Under the pieces are notes generated by a model. That model was not told the origin of the DNA. It saw nothing but the letters and a program-made list of their open reading frames with translations, and made no database searches. A program made the translations under genes and the position numbers. Below are positions 41,354 through 50,800 of a DNA stretch of 64,000 bases, one piece after another (the stretch's first letter is position 1; every line of letters starts with the position of its first letter). Location: NCBI GenBank assembly GCA_964590255.1, contig CAZPYA010000006.1, positions 1 through 64,000 on the forward strand. Reading direction: 5' to 3'. Source of the DNA: JAKIYB01 sp964590255. GTDB lineage: Bacteria > Armatimonadota > Hebobacteria > CAIYQO01.

Positions 41354-42076
41354 ATGACCGAGAACGATCAGCCACAGGATCCAACCGCCGTGCTGGAGTG
41401 CCGCCAGGTGAGCAAAGTCTTCACCGCGGCGGGACGCGAACCGTTGACCGTGCTCGCGGACGTCACCTTCACCGTCCCGCGCGGCGCGGTGGCGCTCATC
41501 ACCGGCCGCAGCGGCGCCGGCAAGTCCACGCTGATGAGCCTGCTCGCCGGACTCGATCAGCCCACGGCGGGCGCCATCTACCTGGATGGCCTGCGCATGG
41601 ATATCCTCGCGGATGCCACGCTGGCCGCCTTCCGCCGCACGCGCATTGGCCTCATTTTCCAGAACTTCAACCTGCTGCCGTCGTGGACGGCGTATGAAAA
41701 TATCGAGGCGGCGCTGGTGCATACGCGGATGCGACCGTCGGAGCGCGCCGACCGGGTGCTGGCCTTGATGGACGCGCTGGGGATTACCCGTTATGCCGCG
41801 CACCTGCCGTCCGAGCTCAGCATGGGCCAGCAGCAGCGCGTCGCGGTGGCGCGCACCCTCATCAACGAACCGTCGCTCATCCTCGCCGACGAGCCCACTG
41901 GCGACGTGGACCCGGATACCGCCGACGAAATCCTCGAGCTGGTGCTCGCCCCGGTGCGCGCCGGGCACAGCACCATGATCGTCACCACCCACGGTAACTT
42001 CCCCGCCGGCGTCGCCGACCGCGTCTACCGCCTGAAAGACGGCGTCCTCGGCCTGCTGGACCCCACCACCGCCTAA
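41354..42076 (+). CDS. ABC transporter ATP-binding protein (MacB/LolD-like)
   Basis: A 240-residue ATPase. Walker A is GRSGAGKST with Lys at about 57, the Q-loop is FQNFNLLPSWTAYEN, the signature is LSMGQQQRVAVAR and Walker B is SLILADEPTGDVD, followed by the H-loop in MIVTTHG. It pairs with the FtsX-like permease encoded immediately upstream; AAGGA lies before the ATG at 41354. The stop codon at 42074-42076 is also the first base of a 164-bp inverted-repeat element, so the coding 3' end lies at an insertion boundary. Confidence 0.93.
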   Translation: MTENDQPQDPTAVLECRQVSKVFTAAGREPLTVLADVTFTVPRGAVALITGRSGAGKSTLMSLLAGLDQPTAGAIYLDGLRMDILADATLAAFRRTRIGLIFQNFNLLPSWTAYENIEAALVHTRMRPSERADRVLALMDALGITRYAAHLPSELSMGQQQRVAVARTLINEPSLILADEPTGDVDPDTADEILELVLAPVRAGHSTMIVTTHGNFPAGVADRVYRLKDGVLGLLDPTTA

Positions 42077-42239
42077 GAAACTGTCTTCAAAGTGATCGTA
42101 GTCGGATCATGGAGGCTGGTTCGTGGCTGGCCAGGCGGATTCGCGAGAGTGTATCGAGTGATACATGCCAGCGAATCCAACGCCGCCAGGCGCGAACCAG
42201 ACCCGTGAGACGACTGCGAGCACTTTGAAGACAGTTTCT
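42076..42239. mobile_element. 164-bp MITE-like palindromic element
   Basis: Perfect 19-bp ends: AGAAACTGTCTTCAAAGTG (42076-42094) and its complement (42221-42239). Inner pairs such as CTGGTTCG/CGAACCAG and GGATTCGC/GCGAATCC continue the palindrome almost to the centre. It encodes nothing and begins at the last base of the ATPase stop codon. No second copy was found here. Confidence 0.75.
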
Positions 42240-42425
42240 AAAGTGGAATCGTGTCCTTAGCCCCGGTTTTTCGCACCATGCGGGACACCGGGGCCAGGGA
42301 TGGGGGCCGAGTAGGCACGCGGGAACGCGCAACGACAGGTGACGCCTGTTGTGCGCCGTCGAGTCGCACGAGCACGAAATAACCGCTGCCCGCCAACCAC
42401 CAAATGCCAACCGCCCTGCCCCTGG

Positions 42426-42454
42426 TGCACAAATCTGGTCACATATGCTATAAT
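42426..42454 (+). promoter_or_regulatory. Promoter for the first DegT aminotransferase
   Basis: TGCACA (42426-42431), 17 bases, TATAAT (42449-42454), with TGC immediately before the -10 as an extended element. The start would lie about 25 bases before the coding ATG. The remainder of the 42240-42488 gap shows no other clear feature. Confidence 0.6.
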
Positions 42455-42488
42455 TACCGTTGAATTTGTCTGACTCGGAGCATTTACG

Positions 42489-43634
42489 ATGGCATTGACT
42501 ACGGCACCGATTCGTTTCCCGATCTTCTCCCCCACGTTACCTGATCCCGCCGAGCTGCGGGACGAGATGGCCGCCATCTTCGCGTCCGGCCGCGTCACCG
42601 TGGGCAATCAGGTGGCGAAGCTGGAGGAAGAGGTGAGCGCGCGCCTGGGCGTACGCAACGTCATCGGCGTCTCCTGCGGCACCAATGCGCTGCTGCTGCT
42701 GCTGCGCGCGCTGGAGCTGCCGGCGGGCGGCGAAGTGATCACCCCCACCTTCACCTTCGCGGCCACCGCGCAGGCGCTGCTGTGGCACGGGCTGCAGCCG
42801 GTCTTTTGCGATAGCGATCCGGAGACGTTCACCATGGACGCCGCCGCCGCGGAAGCGCTCATCACCGAAAAGACGGTGGCGATATACCCGGTGAATATCT
42901 TCGGCGTGCCCGGCGACCTGGACGCCTACCAGGCGCTGGCCGACCGCCACGGCCTGCATCTTCTTTACGACAGCGCCCAGGGCATCGGCAGCACGTATCA
43001 CGGCCGCGCGGTGGGCACCTTTGGCGAGGGCGAGTGCTTCAGCATGAGCCCGACGAAAGTCGTCACCGCGATGGAAGGTGGCCTCATCACCACCAATAAC
43101 GATGAGATGGCCTACCGGCTGCGTTTCATGCGCGACTACGGCAAGGCGCCGGACGGCGAGGATATGCGCTGGCTGGGCCTCTCCGCGCGCATGTCCGAGG
43201 TGAATGCCCTCGTCGGCCGCTGGTCCTTCGCCCGGCTGGACGACTGGGTGCGCATTCGCACCGCCATCATGGACCGCTATATGGCGAACCTGGCGGGCAT
43301 CCCCGGCATCAGCTACCAGCGTATCCCCGAAGGCCGCGCCTCGTCGCGCAACTACATCGTCATCCTCCTCGACCCCGAGCGCGCGCCCGTCACCCGCGAC
43401 GAGATGTATGCCCGGCTGAAAGAAGAAGGCGTGCAGACGAAGCGCTACTTCTACCCGGCGCTGCACAACCAGACCGTCTTCCGCGACGTCGACCCCGGCG
43501 GCGGCGCCCGCCTCCCCGTCGCCGAGCGCATCAGCGCCAGCGCCCTCGCCCTGCCCATGTCGTCGCACATGACGCTGGAGACGGTGGACGACATCTGCGA
43601 GATCGTGGAGAACTGCTGCATGGCGCTGGTGTAG
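42489..43634 (+). CDS. DegT/DnrJ/EryC1/StrS-family aminotransferase
   Basis: A 381-residue PLP enzyme. Hallmarks are GRVTVGNQVAKLEEEVSARL at the N-terminus, the cofactor-binding GVSCGTNALLLLLRALELP, FTFAATAQALLWHGLQPVF, the Asp of YDSAQGIGSTYHG and the PLP lysine in MSPTKVVTAMEGGLITT (about residue 190). Members aminate 3- or 4-keto nucleotide sugars. GARLPVAERISASALALPMS is a typical C-terminal part. A second family member lies about 2 kb downstream on the same strand. No sugar nucleotidyl-transferase or epimerase is adjacent, so the precise sugar is unknown. Confidence 0.92.
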   Translation: MALTTAPIRFPIFSPTLPDPAELRDEMAAIFASGRVTVGNQVAKLEEEVSARLGVRNVIGVSCGTNALLLLLRALELPAGGEVITPTFTFAATAQALLWHGLQPVFCDSDPETFTMDAAAAEALITEKTVAIYPVNIFGVPGDLDAYQALADRHGLHLLYDSAQGIGSTYHGRAVGTFGEGECFSMSPTKVVTAMEGGLITTNNDEMAYRLRFMRDYGKAPDGEDMRWLGLSARMSEVNALVGRWSFARLDDWVRIRTAIMDRYMANLAGIPGISYQRIPEGRASSRNYIVILLDPERAPVTRDEMYARLKEEGVQTKRYFYPALHNQTVFRDVDPGGGARLPVAERISASALALPMSSHMTLETVDDICEIVENCCMALV

Positions 43635-43730
43635 CGCCCGCGCAAGACCCGAATCAGCGTCCCCGGCTGATGCGTTGTGACAAATGAATTCCGCTGTGAC
43701 CAGCATCCGGTCGTATTGACAGAACCGGTC

Positions 43731-43780
43731 AGTCGGCGCAGGCCGACTTGGTTTCTCCAGCCCCGGATTTCAATCCGGGA
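43731..43780. other. Two strong hairpins in the aminotransferase/TIG intergenic region
   Basis: AGTCGGC (43731-43737) pairs with GCCGACT around a short loop, and CCCGGATT (about 43763) pairs with AATCCGGG around 2 bases. A TTGACA hexamer lies just before them (43716). The 288-base gap holds nothing else except the -10 near 43887. A terminator complex or small RNA is possible. Confidence 0.4.
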
Positions 43781-43886
43781 AACCTGGGATACCAGTGTAA
43801 ACCAGAGCAAAGCGGTAACAATATGTCATAAAGTTACGGCCAGGGGCGCTTTTATTACTGACCCGTGCCACCAGCGCCTGCTGTGG

Positions 43887-43892
43887 TATAAT
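43887..43892 (+). promoter_or_regulatory. Extended -10 promoter of the TIG-domain gene
   Basis: TATAAT preceded by TGG forms an extended -10; no good -35 is visible. The start would lie about 25 bases upstream of the ATG at 43923. Confidence 0.5.
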
Positions 43893-43922
43893 AACTTAAT
43901 TCTCATTATGGAGGGCAGCCCC

Positions 43923-45602
43923 ATGCTCCGCTTCCGCATGCTTGCCGCCGTCATCGCCGTGCTGTGTTTCGCCGCGGCATGGGCGCAGGGCACCAAACCA
44001 TTCACCCTGCAAGCCGGGAAATCCGGCACCTTTACCACCGTCATCTACGCCGCCGGCACGTTGAAGGTGACGCTGGAGACACGCGCCGCCTGCAAGGTGG
44101 TGGTGATGGATCACCTGAAGCGCGTGCTGCTGGAAAACGCCAAAGTGACCGGGCCGAACGCGGAGATCCTCGTGCCGGTGACGAACGCGCTGGTAGGCCA
44201 TCGCGTCGTCATCCGCCTGCTGCCGCTGGACACGAAAGTCGCCGCGGCCGGCAAAATCGCGGTGACCGGCCCGCCGATAGTCCCGCCGAAGGCGCGCATC
44301 ACCGCGAAGCAGACGCCGCAAACGGTCGCGAAGGCGAAAGCGCTGCTGGTGAAGATGCAGACGAAGATCCTCGAGCAAATTCGCAAAGACGAGCAAGCCC
44401 GCCAGACGCTGCTGGCGCAGCAGGCCTCGACGGTGCGGGCGAAGCTGACGTCACTGGCCACGGCGCGCACCGCCGCCGCCCTGCGCCAGTATGGGCAAAT
44501 CACCAACCCCGGCATGGTGGCGGGCACGACTCAGGGGAACAATGAAACGCCGGCGAGCGTGCCCACGCCCACGCTCACCCGCGCCTCACGCACAGAAGCC
44601 GCGCCAAACGACTGGATCACCCTGACCGGCACGAACTTCTCCGCCAGTTGCGGCGTGCGCTGCGAGGTAGGCGCGAACAACGTAGTGAATTCCCCGGAAG
44701 TGCGCTTCCGCGGCGTGACGGAGATCAGCTTCCGTGTGCCGGACTTCACCATCGCCCAATCCACCGCGACCGGGCGCGTCAGCGTCTACGCGCCGGCACC
44801 GGGCAATCGCACCCTCACCAGCACGGCGCTGACCTTCACGTTCAAGCAGGCGGTGCCGACATTGGCCACCGCAATGAATGCGGACAGCAAGGCGGAAGGC
44901 GAGCCGGGCACCACCCTGCTCATCACCGGCACCGGCTTCACCGGCAATACAGAAATTCATTGCCAAATCGATGCCACCCGCGACCTGGTGGCGATGCCCA
45001 TGACCGGCAGCACCGCCACGGAGATCATCACCGTCATCCCGAATTTCGAGGGGATCGCCAGCGCGACCGACGGCTTCATCTACCTGAAGTACGGCGCCAA
45101 CCAGACCGCGCGCAGACCCTTCACCTATAAGCCGCAGATCGTCACCCTGTATGCGAATGGCCGCGTCAACAGCGTTGACCTGCTCGCGCTGCCGGGCACG
45201 CATAACCTGACGGCCATCGCCACCTCGGATACCGTGTATGGCGGCATGCCGGATGGCAGTGCCGGCGGCATGTGCGTCTTCCACGACATTCCCAACTCGT
45301 CTCCCGACGATTTGTCATTAGAAGATATCGTGACGGAACTCCTCGGCACGGTCACGTATGACGATGTCCTCTTCGACGGCGGCGCGCTCATCAATAACTG
45401 GATACTCGACGGCATCACGCTCACCAAAGAGCATGACGAGGATATCATTAGCATCAAGGAAAGTCATCCCGGCACCAGCAACCTGCGCATCGTGACCGGG
45501 TGGGATTCCTGGAACGGCTCGCGCGGCGGCGAGACGCGCCCCTTCCTCTACGGCATCAACTTCATTTTGAAAGGCCCCAAAGGCACCGCCTACAAAAACT
45601 GA
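43923..45602 (+). CDS. Secreted protein with IPT/TIG repeats
   Basis: A 559-residue protein with a signal peptide (MLAAVIAVLCFAAAWAQG). A beta domain of about 100 residues follows, then a charged helical stretch (KAKALLVKMQTKILEQIRKD) and two TIG-like immunoglobulin folds: PTPTLTRASRTEAAPNDWIT with TLTGTNFS, and PTLATAMNADSKAEGEPGTT with ITGTGFTGN. The C-terminal 130 residues are rich in Asp and Trp and unassigned. It probably sits on the cell surface. GGAGGG precedes the ATG. It stands between the two DegT-type aminotransferase genes. Confidence 0.75.
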   Translation: MLRFRMLAAVIAVLCFAAAWAQGTKPFTLQAGKSGTFTTVIYAAGTLKVTLETRAACKVVVMDHLKRVLLENAKVTGPNAEILVPVTNALVGHRVVIRLLPLDTKVAAAGKIAVTGPPIVPPKARITAKQTPQTVAKAKALLVKMQTKILEQIRKDEQARQTLLAQQASTVRAKLTSLATARTAAALRQYGQITNPGMVAGTTQGNNETPASVPTPTLTRASRTEAAPNDWITLTGTNFSASCGVRCEVGANNVVNSPEVRFRGVTEISFRVPDFTIAQSTATGRVSVYAPAPGNRTLTSTALTFTFKQAVPTLATAMNADSKAEGEPGTTLLITGTGFTGNTEIHCQIDATRDLVAMPMTGSTATEIITVIPNFEGIASATDGFIYLKYGANQTARRPFTYKPQIVTLYANGRVNSVDLLALPGTHNLTAIATSDTVYGGMPDGSAGGMCVFHDIPNSSPDDLSLEDIVTELLGTVTYDDVLFDGGALINNWILDGITLTKEHDEDIISIKESHPGTSNLRIVTGWDSWNGSRGGETRPFLYGINFILKGPKGTAYKN

Positions 45603-45754
45603 TGCCCGCCGCCGTCACCCCGCAGCGGCGCCGTGTTTCCGTCGGAAGCACGGCGCCTGCGCGTGTCCGGCCACCGTCGTCGCGCCTTGTCCCATCTTCG
45701 TCCCGCACTTCCCGAGTCACCGCTGTATAGTGGACGCACAGGGAGGACAGCCGC

Positions 45755-46924
45755 ATGGAGGAATTCATTCCGTTTTCGCCGCCGTGCATCGGCGAGGAGG
45801 AGATCGCGGAGGTGGCGGATACGCTGCGCTCGGACTGGATTACCACCGGGCCGAAGACACGGGCGTTCGAGGGACAGTTCGCCGACTACCTGGGCGCGCC
45901 GGGGGCGCTGGCGCTGAACTCCTGCACCGCCGGGCTGCATGTGGCACTGGCGGCGCTGGGCATCGGGCCGGGCGACGAGGTCATCACCACGCCGATGACC
46001 TTCGCGGCGACGGTGAACGTCATCGAGCAAGTGGGGGCGACGCCGGTGCTGGCGGACGTGGAGCCGGACACGCTGAACCTGGACCCGGCGGCGGCGGCGG
46101 CGGCCATATCCCCGCGCACGAAGGCGCTGCTGCCGGTACACTACAGCGGTCATCCGGCGGAGATGGACGCGCTGCGCGCGTTGGCCGATCGCCACGGCCT
46201 GGCGCTCATCGAGGACGCCGCCCACGCCATCCCCGCGCGCTACAAAGGCCGACTCGTCGGCAGCGGCGGTAATCCCGTCGCCTTCAGCTTCTATGCGACG
46301 AAAAACCTCACCACCGCCGAGGGCGGCATGCTCACCGGCGACCCCGATTTCCTTGACCAGGCGCGCATCTACAGCCTGCACGGCATGAGCCGCGACGCCT
46401 GGAACCGCTATGGCAAAGGGGGGAGCTGGTATTACGAGATCGTTTGCCCCGGCTTCAAATATAATATGACCGATCTGCAGGCGGCGCTGGGCTTGCGGCA
46501 GTTGCAGAAGCTGGCGGGGTTCCAGCGACGCCGGCGCGCAGTCGCGGCGGCCTATACCGCGGCGTTTCGCGACGTCGAGGAGCTGCAGACGCCCGTCGAG
46601 CGCGCCGAGGTAGAGCACGCCTGGCACCTCTATGTGCTGCGCCTGCATCCCGGGGCGGAGCTGACCCGTGACGACCTCATCAGCGAGTTAACAGCGCGCA
46701 ACATCGGCGCCTCGGTGCATTTCATCCCCATCCACCTGCACCCCTACTATCGCGACAAATACGGCTATCAACCAGAAGATTATCCGGTGGCGTACGATAA
46801 CTACACGCGCATGCTCAGCCTCCCACTGAGCCCGCGCCTGAGCGACGCGCAGCAGGCGCGCGTCATCGATACGGTGCTGGATAGTGTCATGGCGCGTCAG
46901 GCGCCGCTGCGGAAGGCGGCGTAA
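45755..46924 (+). CDS. DegT/DnrJ/EryC1/StrS-family aminotransferase (second copy)
   Basis: A 389-residue PLP enzyme. Start MEEFIPFSPPCIGEEEIAEV, cofactor-site LNSCTAGLHVALAALGIGPG, ITTPMTFAATVNVIEQVGAT, and the PLP lysine at about 183 in SFYATKNLTTAEGGML. The IEDAAHAI segment holds the Asp that binds the pyridine nitrogen. VHFIPIHLHPYYRDKYGY near the end is common to ArnB/PseC-like members. It most likely transfers an amino group to a UDP- or dTDP-keto sugar. Its spacing to the TIG gene (152 bases) suggests separate transcription. Confidence 0.92.
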   Translation: MEEFIPFSPPCIGEEEIAEVADTLRSDWITTGPKTRAFEGQFADYLGAPGALALNSCTAGLHVALAALGIGPGDEVITTPMTFAATVNVIEQVGATPVLADVEPDTLNLDPAAAAAAISPRTKALLPVHYSGHPAEMDALRALADRHGLALIEDAAHAIPARYKGRLVGSGGNPVAFSFYATKNLTTAEGGMLTGDPDFLDQARIYSLHGMSRDAWNRYGKGGSWYYEIVCPGFKYNMTDLQAALGLRQLQKLAGFQRRRRAVAAAYTAAFRDVEELQTPVERAEVEHAWHLYVLRLHPGAELTRDDLISELTARNIGASVHFIPIHLHPYYRDKYGYQPEDYPVAYDNYTRMLSLPLSPRLSDAQQARVIDTVLDSVMARQAPLRKAA

Positions 46925-46982
46925 TCGCCAGGCTCGCGGTGGGGTTTCCGCGGGAGGCATTCTCTGGTATATTAGTCAGGAG

Positions 46983-47420
46983 ATGCTTCTTCGCATATCC
47001 AGACAGCAGCACCTGCGCCACGCCGCCCTCCTGTGGGTGGCCGTCGGCCTCATGCTGTGCGTGCGCGGCTTCCTCTGGATTCACGCGGACGCCCATACGC
47101 GCGGCAAGCTCATCGTGCTGCTGCCGGTAGCGCTCATCCTCGGCCTGGCAAAAGGCTGGGCGATGCTGCGCAAGCCGGCAGCCAACGCCGTGGCGCGCAT
47201 CTACCTGCTGGACACCCACACCCCCATCTGGCGCCTCTTCAGCGCCGCCACCTACCGCCTCATCGGCTGCATGATTTTGCTAGGCGTCGTCGCGCGCTTC
47301 ATCGGCGCCTACTACCACATCGGCGGCGCCATCGGCACCCTCTACGGCATCGTCGGCGTCGGCCTCATTACCGCCAGCTCCATCTACTGGCGGGCAGTGC
47401 CGGCGGTGCCGGCGACCTGA
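46983..47420 (+). CDS. Small multi-pass membrane protein of unknown function
   Basis: A 145-residue protein with four hydrophobic segments: HAALLWVAVGLMLCVRGFLW, IVLLPVALILGLAKGWAML, YRLIGCMILLGVVARFIGAY and IGTLYGIVGVGLITASSIYW. I do not recognise its family. The ATG at 46983 is directly adjacent to an AGGAG site (no spacing), so the real start could be a rare upstream codon near the GGGAGG at 46951. It lies 58 bases after the aminotransferase gene on the same strand. Confidence 0.6.
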   Translation: MLLRISRQQHLRHAALLWVAVGLMLCVRGFLWIHADAHTRGKLIVLLPVALILGLAKGWAMLRKPAANAVARIYLLDTHTPIWRLFSAATYRLIGCMILLGVVARFIGAYYHIGGAIGTLYGIVGVGLITASSIYWRAVPAVPAT

Positions 47421-47470
47421 ACCTCGTCCGCGCAAAGGCAGATTCTGCTGTCTGCCTGGCGGGCGAGACT

Positions 47471-47622
47471 CCCAATACCGTTCAAATAAGCCTGCTGCGT
47501 GTGGCGAACCAGCCTCCTACGCCGTCTTTTTTCCTCATCACTCCCCCCTCCCCACGTAGGGGAGGGGGCTGGGGGAGAGGTTATACGGGGTGGTCGAGAG
47601 CCCTTATTTGAATGGCATTGGG
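47471..47622. mobile_element. MITE-like element, copy 3 of 3
   Basis: CCCAATACCGTTCAAATAAG (47471-47490) and the complement at 47603-47622 form 20-bp terminal inverted repeats with two mismatches. The interior CCCCTCCCCACGTAGGGGAG core and GGCGAACC plus the AAGCCTGCTGC end agree with copy 1 in the reverse orientation. CGAGAC flanks both sides (47464-47469 and 47623-47628) as a likely target duplication. Confidence 0.8.
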
Positions 47623-47809
47623 CGAGACACCGTCGAGCCCGCACCCCGCCGCGGTTGTCGAGACCGCTGTCCTTGTGCGAGTCGGTCATGCTGGCCAGGC
47701 GTTCTGCGGCGCGGTGGCGATCGCGCACCGCGCCGGACCAGAGGGCAGTTTCGTATCCGGTACGAATAACCCCCGGCGTATTTGCCCGCCAATCGCTGAC
47801 CTGTTATGC

Positions 47810-47815
47810 TATACT
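47810..47815 (+). promoter_or_regulatory. Extended -10 promoter of the large secreted protein gene
   Basis: TATACT with TGC before it, about 60 bases upstream of the ATG at 47878. The -35 region is poor. Confidence 0.45.
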
Positions 47816-47877
47816 TCATACGCCACCGTGCCCATCTACAAAGGCGGACAATGACCGCATCTGTAAAGGAGTGCCCC

Positions 47878-50800
47878 ATGCGCTGCCTCATTCTGCTATT
47901 GTTCCTGCTCGGTCTCGCCGCGGGCGCCCAGGAGCGCCTCATCCTCGACATTACCGACGTGCAGACGGCCGTGCTCGATCCGGTGGAGTGGGACACTTCG
48001 CTGCCTGACGAGCTGTATTTCGACGCTATCCGCCCGCTGCTGGTGCGCTTTCCGGGCAGCGCCGAGTACATCTACGCGAAGCTGAAAGACGGCTACCGCG
48101 TCGAGAAAGCCGAGTTGGTGCTGGAGTGGGTCAGGCAGGAGGTAGAGGACGCGGAGCGCGGACGGCACAACTGGGGTGCGAACGAGCTGTATAAGGCCAA
48201 TCCCGGCCAGTGGCATGTGCTGGTGCGCCCGCTGCGCAAGGCGTGGAGCACCGGCGACCCGAAGCTGGCGCCTACCTTCAACGCCGCGGTGAAAGGCGCC
48301 GTCTACTGGGGCCTGGGCGGCGGCCGCGCGGCCGACGACCGCGGACCGGACACCTTTGGCCCCGTGCCGCTGTATCCCGCGCCGAAGCCGGCGAAGCCGG
48401 TGTCGACCGACCCGGAGAAAACCACCGACCTGGAGCCGCTACCGGAAGATACCACCCGCATCGCCCGGCTGGACGTGACGAACACGCTGACCAACCCCGC
48501 CTACGGCGCGGAGATCGGCGCCCGCCTGCGCGCGCTGGAGTCGTGCGGCTTCCAGATATACAAGCAGGAAACCCGCGACATGAAATACCGCTCGTTCTGG
48601 GCGTATGACTGGGCGGTGGGCATTGCCTATCTGAAAATATGGGTGAAGACGCCGCGACTGCTGGTGACGCTGGTGAAAGATCCCACCGCCAAGGCCGGCG
48701 TGCTGCCACCGGCGATAGACATCGCCACGTTGGCCACGAAAGGCGTGCAGGGCGCGCCCACCATCGCCGTCCCCGCCGACCTCGCCCAGCGCGCGGTGAC
48801 ACACCTGGCCCGTCCGGCGGGCATCCCCGACTGGCAATGGGCGCGTATCCAGGAGCTGCGGGCGCTGGGGGGCGACCCGAAAGACGTCGTCCTCTACCTG
48901 GGCCGCGGCTATAACTTCAACACCCTCTTCGCCGGTGATGCCGACGCCTACCTTGCGTCGATGCGCGAGCTGCTGCGCATGCCCCCGCGCTACTGGCAAG
49001 GCCATCAAACCTCCGACTTCGCCATCCTCGCCTACGGCTACCGCGACCTGCTGCCCCCGGCGGTGGTTGATCACCTGCGTATCTACTGGGACAGTTGGCT
49101 GCACCCCGAGGTGCCGAACCGTAACGACATCGGCGGCGGCAACCAGCGCGGCGGCCCCAGCTACTTCCGCGGCTACTCCCACGGCGGCGGCACCATGAAT
49201 TTCGGCCATAATGCCACCATGGGCGCCTACCTCGCCGGCCAGTTCCTGGGGGCGCCCAACATCCTCAAGGACGCGCGCGAGGGCATCAACAACATCGCCC
49301 GCGGCGGCTTCGGCTTCGGCACCGGCGCCCACCAGGAAATCGGCGACACCTACTACCAGGCGCTGTCGGTGGCGGCGGCGGGCGCGGTGGCGAAGTGGGC
49401 GGAAGACCCGGTGGACCGCCTGCGCGGCCGCATCTGGCGCGACCGCCTGCTGGAACCGCTGATATCCATGTATCACCCCGGCCTGCGTCGCATGACCCAC
49501 CCCATGGGCCGCGGCAGTTATGCCTACCATATTCTGCTGCAGGAAGGACCGTACCATATCCTGCACACCCTCTCGCCCAGCGGCGCGCTGATGAACCTGG
49601 CCGACCTGAAACCGGGACGCAAGGACATCCCCGCCACCTGGGGCAAGGTGCATAACCTGTCCATCCTCGGCGACGAAGCGCCACCCATGCGCATCGGCCT
49701 GCTGGCGCCGTGGACCGAGCCGTACCTGGCGGAGAGCTACGCCGCCATTGTCGACCGCAAGGCGCTGCCCGCCCGCGTCTTCGCGCTGGACTACTCGCCC
49801 GGCTGCCGGGGCGGCGGCTGGCATGTGAACTACCTGGCCAATCACTACGCGCTGGCCTCCCGCGACAACGCCAACCACGACTACGGCGTCACTTCCGTCG
49901 TCGCTCACTGGCGCCGCGCGCCAGAGCAGGTGAAAAGCGTCGACGCCCTCACCACCGCCATTCTCGGCTTCGAGCGCAACGCCTGCTTCATGGCGGAGGG
50001 GAACAGCGTGGCGGAATTCGGCATCGTGCAGCGCGACAACAAGCTCATCGCCCTGAAAGCCGTGCCGGCCCGCGACCGTTTCGAGGTGAAATCGATTCCC
50101 GTGCATGCCCTGCAGAGCACCATGGCCATCATCAGCTTCGGCGACGTGTCCCAGCGCGAGGTGTGGGTGAACGACCAGAAAATCCCCGAGGTGTCCGGGG
50201 CGAAAACCGATCCAGGCGGCGCGTGGCAGACGCGCATGACCGCCGGCATGCCGTTGCCGAAACACCCCGCTGCCGACGACCCCGACGCCAACCCGGACGA
50301 GGTGGTCATCCCCGCGGGAAACACCCCAACGAAGAGCGTGGTCGCCGCGAAGGACGGCGACATCATCACCATCAAGGACGGCGTCAGCTATCTGGGTCTC
50401 ATCCCCATCGCCGTCAACCCGTTGGAGCGCGACCGACAGGTGGAGATCAGCTACGAATATCCGGCACTCTTCGTGCACACCTTCCTCTTCCGCGGCGCCA
50501 AACCGCTGAACCTGGACCGCTACTTCAACGCCGACCCGAAAGCCACCGCCGGCTTCGTTGTCGAGATGGGCGACGCCACCGAATACCCCACCTTCGAGGC
50601 CTTCCGCAAGCACATGCGCGCGGTGAAGCTGTCTGTCGCCTGGAACGCCGAGAAGAAATGCGCCGAGGTCAACTACGCCAGCGGGCAGGACACGCTGGAG
50701 ATGGCCTTCGATCCTGGCCGCTACCCCGCCGTATCCCGCAAGGTGAATGGCCAGTGGCCCTATTTGCCCACCGGCATCCTGCGCGAGTCGTCGTGGGCTA

